A DNA stretch of 64,000 nt from Hygrocybe punicea (GCA_963556145.1 OY744471.1:5077590-5141589), one strand, 5' to 3'; shown: positions 1 through 12,379, counted from the stretch's first letter. The notes: generated by a model not told the origin, from the letters alone. Numbers and translations: made by a program.

Positions 1-2310
1 GGCGGAGCACTCGCCTCTGTAAAATGAGAGACCATCAATGACCGAAAAGATATACAAGAGACGTATAATAGTTACGCTGCCTTCGGGTCAAGAAAGATAT
101 ACCAAAAGAGGAGACAGAGCCAGTCACAACCCGAAAGCTGAACAATTTTCCCCAGAGTGAGGTATCACGACGCATTTCCTGGGTGAAAGGAACAATCGTT
201 ATCTTGCGCACAGGATAAGATGCAAACTGAGAGCCTGCAGTGCTCTCGTTAACAAGAAAACATTCTGTTGCGACCCCTAGCATTATTCCAACCGCGTAGT
301 TATTGGTTCCAGCAATCTTCAAGCGATGCGATTCCACTGTAAGGACATTGGGATGGATTCGGCTTGTATTGACAAAAAAACCAGACTTTTCGAAAACAAG
401 GCCTTTCATTAGAGACCTATGCAAAACGTAAACAGGGAAATGTTATAACAATTAGAGACATACTTGGTAACAGACTCTGATAGCCCCTTGATGAGATTCG
501 AGAGCTTGATACGTGGAGATCCATTTTCCGAGTTGAGAGAAAATGGTTGAACATCGCAGAAGTGACTGCAAAAGTGTTAACATCAAATGGATAGACAACG
601 GTAACACATCACCTGAGTTTCGGGAGATTCTTATAGATGTGATATAGTTTTGGATCTTGCAAGGTCTTGCACATCACACCACTCAAGGCATCCTCTTCAG
701 CCGCTTCATTGGCGCTAGCCACAGCATCAGAAGGTTCAGATGCATTCCCCTGGGAAAAGGCATCGCTTGATGCGGATGCACCATCAGAAACATCACCGTC
801 GGAATGCTTGTCAGGCTCAGCACCACCAGGAAGATCATTTCCTGGTTGCTCAGTGATGGGAGGCCTGGACCGGTAGACAGTTTAAATTATTTAAAGTAAC
901 AAAAAATGACGGAGCACATACTCTAAAGAATTTTCAATTTTTACAACCAGGGATGCAGGAGAACTCAGATCGCCAGTCCTGCGAGAATAATCAGCAAATT
1001 TTACAACATGCATTTGGGATAAATCCTACAATTTGTTGGTGGGCAAAGGATGTACTTTGCTGGTATCAACAGTGGTCTCAACTTGAATACACGGCACTTG
1101 AGATCTTGTTTTTGCACCAGAGCGCCTGTGAAATCTAAGTAATAACAATGGCAACAGAAGTGAAGTGAACAAATGTACTGCTCTTCTGTAATGCAAGCTT
1201 TTTCAGACATAACTTTATTGCAGCTGTATAACGAACGTTATGCATGGAATTCGGCAGGTTTAGCTATATTTACCTGGAGCGGGGCCTGACAGGCATGGTG
1301 GAGACTTCACAAGGCTTCGTTTGAGAACTAGAGACAACAGGTGGTATTCCAAAATATGTGGAGCAAGACAGCAAACTCATGGCGCTGGCAACAGATCCTC
1401 CGTCTCGCTATCTCTGGTCTTTTTCACCAACTCCTGCCTATGCCTCTTGGGGGTAGACTTGCCATTTCCACTTGCTGCTTTGGCCTTCAACACAGGAGAA
1501 CTATAAATGCACGTCAGAATAAGTGGATCTCGTAACAATGTGTTAGACCTCAATTTATCCTCTTTGGCAGAAACTTCAACATCCTCACGCTGACCGTTGC
1601 TGTGCTTCAACTTCTCCTTGGTTACCTTGACCTTCACCTTCATTGCAGACGAGCTGATGGAAAAGGCGCATGATGAAAAATAGAGCATGGTAGAAAAAAT
1701 AGCAAACCTCGGTCCATCCCCAGGGGAGATATCAGCGTCGTCATCACTACCAAACTCAAACGATTGCTTAGTTTGAAACAAGGCGGTATCAACTTTTGGC
1801 CTGACAAGAGAAAGAAAGTGAAGTCGTCGACAAGCATTGCACAAACTAAATGCTTACGAAACAGATACTGCTGGAAGCTTCGCGTATGCCTCGGAGCCTG
1901 GGGCAGGGCTAGACGTGGATGATTTCTTTTTCTTTGAAGGGGATGCTGACGTGTCAATAATTTGGCTAACGTATATGTACAAGGCAGTCAGACAAACAGC
2001 ATGTAACAGCATATAAAAATACGAACACATCAGAATCAGACGAAATGACAGAAATGGCGACTTTGCGCTTTTTGCCAGCTTGTTGACTGGTGGAAAGATG
2101 TAAAGGGAAACACACGAAGAAGGGGGAAACGACTCACGGCTTGGGACTCGGGGTACTATCAGGAGACTTGACTATAGCAACTTTTCTTTTCGAAGATTTG
2201 CCAGGCGAACTGGCCGTACAAAATGACAGTTATCAGTTCATGTTAAGCAGGACAAACGCAGTATTCACCGTTTCTGAGATGAAGGCATTGGGAACAAAAG
2301 CGTAAGGATT
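1..2310 (-). CDS. Partial multi-exon gene for a Lys/Ser-rich nuclear protein, running off the left edge
   Basis: I do not recognise the family. On the minus strand a series of short coding blocks separated by probable 50-60 nt introns can be read from about 2310 down to the left edge. The early blocks are basic and low in complexity: an SPGKSSKRKV-like block near 2200-2130, a GKKRKV stretch near 2070 that looks like an SV40-type nuclear localisation signal, and an SPSKKKKSS block near 1930-1860. Acidic Ser/Asp-rich blocks follow near 1800-1700 and 870-670. The last blocks (about 580-440 and 410-130) look like a folded domain with ordinary composition. The stop codon lies outside the window and the start exon is uncertain. 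A nuclear role is inferred only from the basic signals; the exon joins are my reading by eye. Confidence 0.4.
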
Positions 2311-2689
2311 TGAAGATAAGCTGTGCGTGGTGCAAGATGCCAAACGGTGCAAGATGCCAAAATCCAAAAGGACGGCATGCTTATATGGAGAGAGGGAGGT
2401 GCGCAATGTGCTGCAAAAAATAGGAACGGCAAGAAGCCGTATGGTGACATGATGACCACAGAATGGAATGCCGCTGTACAGTCAGGTTACTAAGGCTGAG
2501 TTCAAAGCGTATGTTAAAGTGATATTTGATTTGACCGAAGCAGTGCTGCCCGCAGATACAAATGAAATCCTTGGCGTATCCAGCAACATAGAAGCTGATG
2601 TAAGGGGAACAGCACAGAGCAGAAGGTCATAAAATAAGTGTGAGAGCCACAACTTGCAAGGCTGAAAGAATATGCTACTTTCCAGCAGA

Positions 2690-3110
2690 CAACAAATCTG
2701 AGAAGCCAACGAGGCTATATTTCAAAGGGTCCTGTCCTATCAAGTTGAAACAGGGAAGAGCTAAGGCAAACAAGCAGACAAGAAGGTCACGGTGAGTGCG
2801 GAGGTTGCATAGATGACGATGAAGGAAGATGGGGCTCACCAGGTCATACTAACAATAAATAAGAGAAGCCGACAAGGCCGACCCAGAAGAGATATTTAAG
2901 ACTGAAGGTCACATCCTGTCGAGTTGAAACAAGGGAGTCACAATAACAAAACAAAATCTCTTGCTCACCACAAGCAACCCAAAGGCAAATAGGCAGGCGG
3001 GAGGATCATGGTGAGTGCAGCGGTTGCATAGCTGACGATGAAGGAAGATGACACCTTAAGTTTAAAGGAATCACATTGAGTGCGGAGGTTGCATCCTATT
3101 GAGTTGAAAT
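2690..3110. repeat. Diverged tandem repeat, about 220-bp unit
   Basis: The phrase GTGAGTGCGGAGGTTGCATA followed by GATGACGATGAAGGAAGATG occurs near 2790 and again, slightly changed, near 3013. A third partial copy of its first half is near 3078. The flanking phrases (GAGAAGCC..., ...GTTGAAACA) repeat in the same order. No coding potential is evident. Confidence 0.6.
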
Positions 3111-3299
3111 AAATGATTCCATTATCGGATCAAGAATCCTAGCAATGAATCGGATGAAGAAGGTAGGGCACACTGCCGGGCAAGAGAGAAGACGCACCAG
3201 GGGGATCATTCTAAGATGGACACAACACAATGTTTGGTGGAGGTACCATAAAAAAGGATTGAAGGTGTGGCTACGGCAAGACCACAGATTGAACGTACC

Positions 3300-4530
3300 T
3301 ACCCAAGCCATGGATCAGAACTACGAGATGCAGAATGCATGTGAGTAGAGAATATTGTGTAACGGAAATTGGTACAGACACTGAAACACACCTAGGTGAT
3401 GCACTTGAGAAGCTCGCAGCTGAGCAAGAGGGTGCAGATCGACAACTAGCCAGCATAATGAAAGTGAGTCAACGGCAACAGGAAAGGGAATTGCTGACTT
3501 ACCACACTGCAATGACTTCGAAACAGGCAACCCAATGGATGCGTCAGTTTAGTATAGTACATATGGAACGGCCTCCGACTTGGCGACTCATCAAGGTACC
3601 AGTTGAAGGTGCCAGTGGCAATGGGGCAGAAGGTGCGGTGATGGAGGAGAAGGTCTTCACACTCCAAGGCATCTTGTGTGGGTTGGACCTACCGCCCTTA
3701 TTGGACGCAACAAAGTGAGCATTTTTGAGTGTTAACCCAAAATAAAAACCTCAGATGACTGCAATTTAGCATTAGGCCATCTCGCTACAGATACCTTAGA
3801 CAGGGCATCACGATTACAGGTTCAGGAACATCCACTTTCAATGAGGCCGTGCAGTCGGCACAAGAAATCTACACACAATTTCACCGCCAGTTCCCAGTTG
3901 GAAAGTTGGAACCCTGGAGTCCAACGACATATGCAGGGCATCATGCGCTTGATATATCAAACCGGTATTTCACTCCCAAGAAGGACGCACCAGAAATGGC
4001 GCCCATACCATTCACCGCAGCTGTTGATCCACATGGCGTCCTCGAGGAAATGGCCAAAGTGAACTACATTCATGGCGAGGAAAATGTAGTTGCTTACTAC
4101 AACCACTACGTTGACGACCAGGGGAAGAAAAGGTATGGATCATCAGATCAATCAAAGGGCAAGCAATGTTGATGTGGAAATGCAGTTACGTGGAGGCCAA
4201 ACCTCAAATGTTTCGCATTGGGGACCTTGTTGAAATTCAGATGTCGTTTGTCTCTGTACCGCTCAAGGGACAAAACTTCAAAATGTTGAGTGTCCTACAC
4301 TCGATCATGTTGCTCGATGACTCTTTCACACAGGTAAGGATTATTGCGAAAACGACGACATATTAATTTAATTCAAATTCACAGAATGCTTTGAGGAAAC
4401 ACCTGACACCAAAAGTTGATCAACCAAAGCCAACACTGAAGCGGCAGGTGGGATATAATTTAGAGGACAGAAATCCGAAGAGAGTCAATCTCAAGCAGAA
4501 TGAGATGGAGGTGGGTGAGTGACAACAACA
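3300..4530 (+). CDS. Anonymous agaricomycete family protein, probably degenerate
   Basis: Plus-strand coding blocks run through 3335-3718, about 3775-4130, 4190-4331 and 4385-4520. The intron at about 4332-4384 (GTAAGG...CACAG) is clear. The third block contains a VEIQMSFVSVPLKG stretch followed by a run of hydrophobic residues. I associate this signature with multi-copy hypothetical proteins of mushrooms, often found among transposons; that is recollection, not a search. No catalytic motif is visible. The join between blocks 2 and 3 is unclear (a stop falls near 4170), and no start codon with a convincing context is seen, so it may be a broken copy. Confidence 0.35.
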
Positions 4531-6480
4531 TAGAATTCGGACTTCTGTTGCACAATACATCTGAATACATAAACGACTGCAATTTATTTTCTTGTGGGAG
4601 CTGCTTTTGAGTAGACATAACATTTGGGGGTCTATTGGGCATCGGAGACGCAGTTGGCATTGTTGTATCTCTATGTGAAGGTGGCTGCAGCATTTTGACA
4701 ACGTGGCACAATTTGGTGCAATCGCTGTCACTGATGTAGGTGGATGTGTGGGCGCAGCATGTACTCCCTTCTTAACTTCTGCACAATGGTGATGGGGTAC
4801 AGGACAGAACAAATGCAAGGCCCAGTGATAAGGCCAGGAATGCCCGTTCTTGCGCTCTAGGGTGGCGAATCCCTGAAGAGAGAGGCTTGGTTAAAACAGC
4901 ATCTGATGGAAGGAAAAAAACACCCCTCACGTTCGTGCAATCTTGAGGTCTGTCTCGAACCAAATGAGACCAAGATCATTGACCGAATGTCTGTTTTCCA
5001 GCCATCCCCACCTGCCAGGGCACACGCTTGCATCTTGGCGACCTGTTGCAGTCGCATGAGATCGTTCATGAACCTTCGCTGAAACTAGTAATAGGGCATC
5101 AAATTGGCTGCCAATACCTCCTCGGTCCTCGATCCTGGTGGAAATACAAGGAAGTTAACCTTTTGGAAGCGAGCGGGAAGATTCATACCAATTTCGTAGT
5201 CATCTCATGCACGTTTTTCATCAGAGTTGCATCGCAATACCAGACTCGCACAAGCGACGTTGAGCATCCTCTGGGACTGTCCGTGTCAATGTCTGGAAGG
5301 ATGCGGTGCTAGATTCAATTGCAGTACGGTTCCGGCACAAACGCTGTCATGATCTACATCCAGCCATCGTCAGCACTGGCATGAGCCTGAGTGCGCCACC
5401 AAATAACTCTGGACATACCTTCTGATATGGCATCTTTCCCAAATCCTGCCCATTCCTCTGCACCGGCACCCATTCCCTCGAACGGTATTCGCAAGTCAGC
5501 ATAAATCCCGAATATGCTCAGCAACAAGACCAACCGGCGGTGGCATCATCATCGTGATGTACTTTTCTTGTTCTCCGGCTGGCATTTCTCATCAGGCTGT
5601 GCCCAAGTGGCACATGTGGAACCATAATTTTGACAGGCGGGCATCGGCGTGTCTGCGCATGGTTTAGTACGACAAGAACAGACTAGCTGAATGAGCAGAC
5701 TATGGATGCATATGATGCAACGGAGCCTCAGTCGCTCCTCCTCGGCCATCAGCTTTGCCCATCCAGGGAGTGAAGATATTCTATCCACATAGCGCGGTGG
5801 GTATTCAAAAGGCAGAGCTCGCGAAGATATTACAGTTGGCGTGGTCGTTTGAAAGGCAGAGCCAAACACAGGCAAACTCGGCATTTGCCGCAACGATAGA
5901 TTTTCGGATGAAAATTTGGCTAGGTGTGGTCCTCAAATAGACCGATCCTAAATATACATTTAGGACTCGGAATACGGAGGCTGTTTACTTTGTCACACCG
6001 AGGCTGTTTACAATCCACGCTTGTCTTGTTCGATTTTGCAACGGGCATTGTTTGATTCAAGCCAGAGCTTAAGAGCGGAAAATCCACCCTCGGGACATTT
6101 ACAAGTTTGGTGGTGTACAGTTCTGTCCAAGAAGGACCCTCAAAGATATCGCGCTCACCACATTTTTCGACATCTAAAATAAGCCTTTGGACTTGTGTCA
6201 CACAATAAATGTATTCTTGATTTTTACTTTCGGGTTTTGCTGCCTTATTTCATTGTCAGTATGACTCCGGAATTTATAGTTTTGAGCTGATCACTCTCGA
6301 TTGCCATACTGGGTTTTTTTGGCCATGCTTTTCCGAATACGGACAACTCAGTAACCTTGCAAGCAAGTCGGAGGTGGGGGGTGAGCTGGGCCAGCTAGAA
6401 AAACCCCCAAAATCTTCAAGGTGTCTCTTCTCACTGCGAAGCGCCCTTGTAGTTCCCTCCTCTCCGCGCTGCTTCAGCTT
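4530..6480. other. Stretch without a recognisable gene
   Basis: Only short unconnected ORFs on both strands are present. A minus-strand block near 5890-5550 contains a Phe/Tyr-Pro-Pro-Arg phrase and several Cys, but no family could be recognised and no splice chain held together. The end of this stretch (6420-6516) is pyrimidine-rich and is probably the promoter and 5' leader of the next gene. Confidence 0.5.
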
Positions 6481-6516
6481 AACCCCAACAACAAGCTACT
6501 CTGTTTTTCTTTCAAA

Positions 6517-7362
6517 ATGGTGAGCACCCTTGGTCTATTGCCACAGTGATCTCAACACGCTGGTTTTCGATAGACAGCTCCGCGTACTCTTGCTCTCTAT
6601 CAACTAGACGAGAAGTTACGCAAACATTCCTCCAAAGTAATCTCCGTGCAGAAGCTTCCTACCTTCAACGAGGCCGACCGTGCCTTGTTCAAACAAGCGT
6701 CCGAGGAGGATCATGTGGTCATCACCGAAGAGACCATTTTCTACGCCCAGGGTGGAGGCCAACCGAGCGACTCCGGTACGATGACCTCCGATAGCGGCGC
6801 TTTGTTCAATGTCACTTGCGTGCGAAATGCCTCTGAGGGACGCATCCTGCATCTTGGAAGCTTCGCCACTTCTTCTACCTTCTCCCAGAGCGAAACCGTT
6901 CACCAAGCCATCGACGGTGTGCGACGGGATACCAATTCTCGCATACATACTGCGGGCCACATTGTCGGCCTCGCTGTTCGCCATCTGTCGACCTCGATCC
7001 CTGGCGTAACAGAGCTCAAAGCCCAGCATTACCCAGATTCTGCCTTTGTCGAGTTCCAGGGGCTCATTGATGGGAAGCACAAGGACGCTATCCAGGCGAA
7101 GGCAGACGAGTTTGTACGCCAAGCTCTGCCTGTTAAAGTTTATTGGTGGAAAGCGGACGAGTTGAGGGAAAAATGTGCCGTTGTTCCAGAAAACGTCATC
7201 ATACCGGATGGTGAACTTGTACGAGCTGTGGATATCGAGGGTGCGGGCGCATATCCTTGTGGGGGAACGCATGTCCCTGATACCAGTGCAGTAGGAAAGG
7301 TTCAGATCAAGAAGATCAGCCGGCAGAAAGGCATCAGCAAGATCTCGTATATTGTTAATTGA
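6517..7362 (+). CDS. AlaX-type alanyl-tRNA editing protein
   Basis: This is a free-standing homologue of the alanyl-tRNA synthetase editing domain. The family hydrolyses Ser- or Gly-mischarged tRNA-Ala in the cytosol and so guards translation fidelity. The predicted protein is 263 aa. The hallmark motifs are present: YAQGGGQPSD near residue 58, the zinc-site HTAGH (H126, H130), and the distal CGGTH (C230, H234). The start is chosen as ATG 6517-6519, immediately followed by an intron (6520-6573, GTGAGC...TAG) that splits codon 1 from codon 2. Splicing at TAG 6573 keeps the whole downstream frame open, while the alternative ACAG at 6577 does not. The gene is divergent in sequence from its neighbours and convergent with the zinc transporter. 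It appears intact. Confidence 0.9.
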
Positions 7363-7668
7363 GCTACAGCAATTGTACAGTCGTCGTTGGTAGCTACCGT
7401 ATATTTTTTTGATATCTCCAAACGTGTTCTAGGGATACAGAATACAAAATATACAAGCAACACAACAAAGAAATCCGTACTAGTACTGAAGGATCTCTGC
7501 CCTATGGATAGGGTTAAAAGGTGGGTTGCATCAATACATGTGTGACAGCGGCGTTAAACATTCGTCGAAATTGAAGGAGCTTCATAAGAGAAAGTTAGTT
7601 AGCCAATGACCGACAAGGATGAAGAATACGAACGACAACAAGAATCCTTCCATGGATCACATTTTTGG

Positions 7669-9733
7669 TCAGATGGGCAGAGAATAAGACAAGAATTCAG
7701 TGTCTATCAATGGTTCAATTGTCATCCATGATTGCATACAAAAAGAACAAACATTCAAGTTCCTTTCAGGTTGTGTGTCCTGGGGAGGTTCGTACTCAGG
7801 CTGGATTGTGCTGGAATGGATACCGAGGTCATGGAGCGACCTCCGGATGTTCAACGCTACAGCCATGAAATCATGTTTGCGAGAAGTAGCAACATGGACC
7901 GAGGCAACTAGTTTGGTTTCTGAAAGCTGCCAGACGTGTAACTCATGGAGAGAAAGAACGCCTTCGACAGCCAAGATAGCGGTCCTAACGTCTTCAACTG
8001 AGATAGACAGCGGAACACCCTGGAGAAGAATAAACGCTGCGTTCCTGACTGAGATGTAAGGTTGGTCACAATTATCAGTAATTTGAGAATGCGAGGGTTA
8101 CTCACCCAGAGGTACGGCAGACGAGAATATGATGACTGCTATAATGAGACTGACGATAGGGTCGAAGTAGAACCTGAACCTCCCCTTGGCGAGCCAGATG
8201 ATTAAACCAGACGCAATTACACCAACATTTCCTAGCGCATCACCTAAAACGTGGAGCATGAGTGCCCGCATATTCATTGACCGTGCGGAGTGGCCATGTG
8301 TGTGATGATCGTGGCTTCCCTGGTGTACCGAAGACTCCGAAGATGTAACCTTGGGAGACTCAATTGGCAGTGGCGCCTGTCTAGAAATGCCAACGAGTAT
8401 GTCCTCTGCGTTGTTAGATTTGATGTCCGGCATGTTATGGGGATCCTGTAAGTCTCGCAATTCAACCGAGATTCGGGTATCTCTGTGGTGGATAGACTGA
8501 AGGGGTGAGAAGTTACGAGCCGTTTGTATGATTAGTGCCCGGGTCGCCGCAGGGTGTCCATAAAACGAGGAATACGACGACGGGCGCGGAGGCGGGATCC
8601 AAGAACCGCGTTTCCTTACTCCGGTATCATGTGAATGCCCCATGTGCTGACTTTCTTGTGATGACGGGCCGCTTTGCATTGGAACGGCGTTGACGGGGCG
8701 TACGAGCAAGGCAGGGTCATACGTAGGATTCTTGTATAGCGAAGAAAAAGATACTGGGCGCAAGGGTGGAATCCAAGGTCGGGTTGACTTCTGATCGTGC
8801 TCGGAAGTGCATGGAACAGGATTTGAGACCGCATCTTTGACCGTTTGATCCAGAGAGGGAGGGATCGATGCGGGACGACTGGATGACGATGAGCCACACT
8901 GTTGAGGTACTTCTTCACTAGCTGCATCCTCAGCGACACCGTGTCTTTGGGACACAATGTTCCCGGTAGGCTCGGCATGGATGGTTTCCTGGCAGTGGCT
9001 GCGTGCTTGATCGTGTGACTGGCAGTGTGAGTGGCCATGCGAATGACCATGTTCTTGGAAGATAAATCAGAGTTGACTTGGCCAGAGAAATCGCAACAAA
9101 CCGTGGAAAAGAAACAATCCCAATATATTGGACGCAAGTCCCAGTGATCCGACTATGACGATCAGACAAGGCTTCGAGATTTCTGCGCAAGAATACGCAA
9201 GTGAATATCTTGGTGAGTATCAACATGCTGCAAGGAATAAACCTCGGACTGCAGAGAATCGCTGAATGGACTCGAGAAATATTGAAAAACAGAGGGCCAT
9301 AAGAAACACGCCATTGATAAGCGCAGCGAGTATCTCAGCTCTACTCCACCCATAGGACAATCGAGAATTCGTAGAGCCCCGAGAAGTCAGCTAATTGTTC
9401 CAGTCGTTAGAAAAAAGGAAGTATAGGCGTTTTAAACACACTCTAGTGGCATAGAGAGCGATGGCCAAACTCATCACATCACTGGCAAGGATAACTATGA
9501 GATGCAACGCGACTATTTTCTGATCCAATCTGGAACTCACTTAAGCATATGGAAGCTGTCCGCAACAAGAGCTAGTGAACCAATCCCACCACCTGCGCGA
9601 GAAGAAGATGAGTAACGAAATGGATCAGGAAGAGATGAAATATGATCAGACCAACAACGAGCTCAACAATGAAAAACAGGGCGTCGATCACGAGTAAAGT
9701 TGTTATCCTTGTTGCCCGAGACAACGCCAACAT
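7669..9733 (-). CDS. CDF-family zinc/cation transporter, ZRC1/COT1-like
   Basis: Membrane cation/proton antiporter of the cation diffusion facilitator family, which moves Zn2+ (Co2+, Cd2+) from cytosol into the vacuole or secretory compartments in fungi. The start is ATG 9733-9731. Successive exons encode transmembrane segments with the two CDF metal-site motifs: an HMLND block encoded near 9548-9475 (Asp codon split by an intron) and an HVLGD block near 8250. Between them lies a His-rich cytosolic loop (GHSHGHSH near 9050-9010) and a long low-complexity insert (about residues 150-330) with three repeated W(I/L)PP-type phrases. The C-terminal cytosolic domain (8080-7670) has the ferredoxin-like VEDVRTAILAVEGV...ELHVWQL pattern. 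Junctions checked by frame: VVG/GG (9660/9590), N/D (9540/9475) and PL/VRN (8100/8055). The usual Cys-rich tail is not obvious, so the last exon may be longer or shorter than drawn. Confidence 0.88.
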
Positions 9734-9739
9734 TGTTGC

Positions 9740-11820
9740 TGAGGTGGTGATACTCCGTGCCCAACCTGGTTCACGAAAAAGTGTGGCCACTAGCACAGCG
9801 TTTATACTAGATTCGCTATGGACGGGATTCCGTCCCCATTGTTCCTCCCGTCCGGGATCCCTGTGGAAGGGTTCGGCGGTCTATGGTAAAATGCAGAATC
9901 CCGATTGCCATCAGAAAACCAGACCACTGCGAGTCGTAACTGCCATCCTACAACACATGTCGAGAATAGGGATGTTGGCTGACCTACTACAGTTGCCAAC
10001 ACTCAAACTCAGTGAGGAGTCGGTGCAATTAGAACAAATTGCAAAGAGTTCCGACATGTATCGGCATTGATTCGATTTAGAACTTACTGGACAATTACGG
10101 AATGATTATTATGTAATAATAATAATAATAATAATAAATTGAAATCCAAATGGATAACCAAAATATCCCATGTCAGTCAACCTTGGCCTTTTCGCTTAGA
10201 GCTACGACTAGTATCTCCTGCTCCCCGAAAAGTTTGAATCAGATGTCCAGACTCTCCGGCGGAGATCTGTGAATAAAGAGTAGGCAGACTACTTGTTCAA
10301 GCCCATGTACCACAAACGCAGAAGAAGGTATTGGAACAATGGAAGGCACATGGGTTAGTTCGATCACCTGGTTTGGTCATTTGGATCGGTTGATAACATT
10401 GCCTGCAGGGACAAGTTCAGACGAACAAGGACCTTGATCTACCCATTCGACAGGAGCTTTGGGTTCAATCCCGGTGCGATGAGATATCCACAGTCTCGTT
10501 GGCCGAATTCAGTGAGCCACAGCGACGACCAATCGAGTCGGGGCGCGCCGTCGAGGGCTTGGGCAGCTGTATTCGAGCTTGGAGAACGGATGCACTGAGT
10601 CAGCTATTTGGCTGTTCGCCCTACCAGACAAAGTATGTTCGAAATTCACTTTCTTTTTGTTTAGAACGCTACGATCACGTTACGACCGAGGCATTTATCA
10701 TCGCAAACGTTTAGACATGATTGCTGCGCTCGACTCAACCCTTTCGCCCTTGTCCCTCGGCAGTCGTGCCTTGAGAAGGAAATGCTCCAGGCATGTGAAA
10801 GGAGACTGCGGAAGAGGTATTAATAATAGAGGGAACGGATTGGAGCAGAATAAGAAGATGATCAATACGATTAGGTGCGTAGAGCTGTGGTTCAAAGCTG
10901 TGGTTCAAAGCTGGTCTCTATTCATAACACTCATTGAGTTCAGCAGAACTTTCAAGAAACTGATTTCCGAGCCTGTGGAGCTTCACCTGAACAAGCAATC
11001 ACCAGATATGTGGAACGTACCGTGTATACTTAAACTGGAAAAGGCCGAGACGACTCACTTGACCAAGGCCAGGAGTACGCACAATTGAAATGTTCCCTTC
11101 ATTTTTTTAGCTATTAATCACCCTATTATCAGGTTTCAATTGCACAGAAGAAGAAAATAAGACATCACTTGCCACGTTGCGAAAGCGAGCGGGGTTTGTG
11201 CTGCGTGCGAAGATTGACGAACAAACCGCCGAACCAGTCATTTTGGGCAAGTTGCGGTTGATGAAGGGTCCCAGTATGATGAGCACGTTGTTCCACAAGT
11301 CTGGCAACCGGATAATGATATCGACGGGGCATTCAAAGGAGAGTGTACGTCGCCAACGGTGCTGTTGTTTGGAGTTCAAACTTGTTCAACTAATTGATAG
11401 TCATTGTGCAGACTCTGGTATCCATACCGCTTTACTCGAAAATACGTCCCTTGACGCTTTTTATGCACATACCCTGTTGTCCGATACCACGCCTGAAACC
11501 GTCTCATCTACAGGAGTTTGACTTTGAGATATCAGTGGTCGTGTTCATTGAAATCAAGGCGCTGGATTTGACCTTGCAAGGGTCCGCGGTGACCTGCGTT
11601 AACGGGCCGACCACCCGTCAGTATGAAACTGTATGATTCTTCTTAGGCGCTGGAAAACACAAGGAAAATTAATTACTCACAGACGTCAATGCAATCGGCA
11701 ATCGGCAACGTGAAGTACACCGGATTAATAACACAGCCATGGCTAGGATGACCATGAGGCTGGAGCCTGCGCGTTTATCTCCATCTACCTCGGCTTGCGC
11801 ACCTCACCCTTCTCTATTTG
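9740..11820. other. Long stretch without a recognisable gene
   Basis: Several ORFs of 60-170 codons overlap on both strands but none shows a family signature. A plus-strand block at 11177-11345 ([20 protein letters not shown]) has protein-like composition and a possible GT...AG intron after it, and may be an exon of an unrecognised gene. The stretch also holds a TAA microsatellite, annotated separately. Confidence 0.4.
10112..10137. repeat. (TAA)n microsatellite
   Basis: About eight uninterrupted TAA/ATA units in an AT-rich intergenic stretch. Confidence 0.85.
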
Positions 11821-11823
11821 GGC

Positions 11824-11886
11824 TGAGTCCCATCATGACAGATGCGATCCAGAAGTCATGAGTCCCATCCTGTGACTGATGCGATC
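11824..11886 (+). promoter_or_regulatory. Two direct repeats upstream of the Cys-rich peptide gene
   Basis: Copy 1 is at 11824-11849 and copy 2 at 11859-11886. Both start TGAGTCCCATC and end GATGCGATC, with a short variable centre. They lie 19 bp or more upstream of the TATA box at 11905 and about 120-180 bp upstream of the ATG at 12007. TGAGTC resembles the core of bZIP (AP-1/Gcn4-like) sites. A metal- or stress-responsive function is inference from position and repetition only. Confidence 0.45.
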
Positions 11887-11904
11887 AAGATTTCCGTCTA
11901 GGCA

Positions 11905-11910
11905 TATAAA
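11905..11910 (+). promoter_or_regulatory. TATA box of the Cys-rich peptide gene
   Basis: TATAAA inside CATATAAAGC, about 100 bp upstream of ATG 12007. The leader that follows is CT/CA-rich with many short CAAC and CTCT phrases, a layout common in strongly expressed fungal genes. Confidence 0.55.
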
Positions 11911-12006
11911 GCACACAAGAGGCGTGTTAACCAGCAAACTACCCCAATCTCTGACCACGTAACACAAACTTCTATCTCTACAACAACGCTCTCACCTCTC
12001 ATCGAC

Positions 12007-12137
12007 ATGGCTGTCTGTACTCAATGCAGTCAGTATACCGCCACTCTCTCACATTCAGCCTCTTGACCTCTCCATTTATAGACTGCGCTTCTGATGGCAA
12101 AGGTCAAGTCTGCGAAACGTGCAAGCATTCGCACTAA
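12007..12137 (+). CDS. 25-aa Cys/His-rich peptide, metallothionein-like candidate
   Basis: Two exons, 12007-12028 and 12082-12137, joined across a 53-nt intron (GTCAGT...TTATAG, branch-like CTTGAC at 12062). Together they encode a 25-residue peptide with Cys at 4, 7, 9, 18 and 21 and His at 23 and 25. The Cys sit as C-x2-C-x-C, then an 8-residue Asp/Gly/Lys linker, then C-x2-C and a KHSH tail. Short peptides with C-x-C and C-x2-C spacing are typical of fungal metallothioneins, which chelate Cu(I), Zn or Cd in the cytosol. Five Cys plus two His is fewer thiols than most copper thioneins and would fit zinc better. Without splicing the frame ends after 19 codons. The TATA box, repeats and leader support a real, regulated gene. 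It lies about 2.3 kb from the start codon of the zinc transporter gene. The function is inferred. Confidence 0.6.
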
Positions 12138-12379
12138 TGGCGGTGTGACAATGTCTTTATGTTGTCTGTACGCCCCTGAATATCCTGACTTCAGCGACCT
12201 ATTCGCGTTACATAACAACGACAATGAATTTCATCGCTATTTTGTATGTAAAATGTATACTGGCTGGAAGAGTATGAAATGTCATCGTATTGTGCCCTCC
12301 TTGTGTTTAGCACAAGAAAGAATATTACGGGTATGATCAAATATCTGGATTAGATTTCTCACCGTGAGCAGCACGAGAG

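Noticed and set aside
6616..7272. 218-codon minus-strand ORF
   Set aside because: It is exactly antisense to the well supported AlaX coding sequence and has no family signature.
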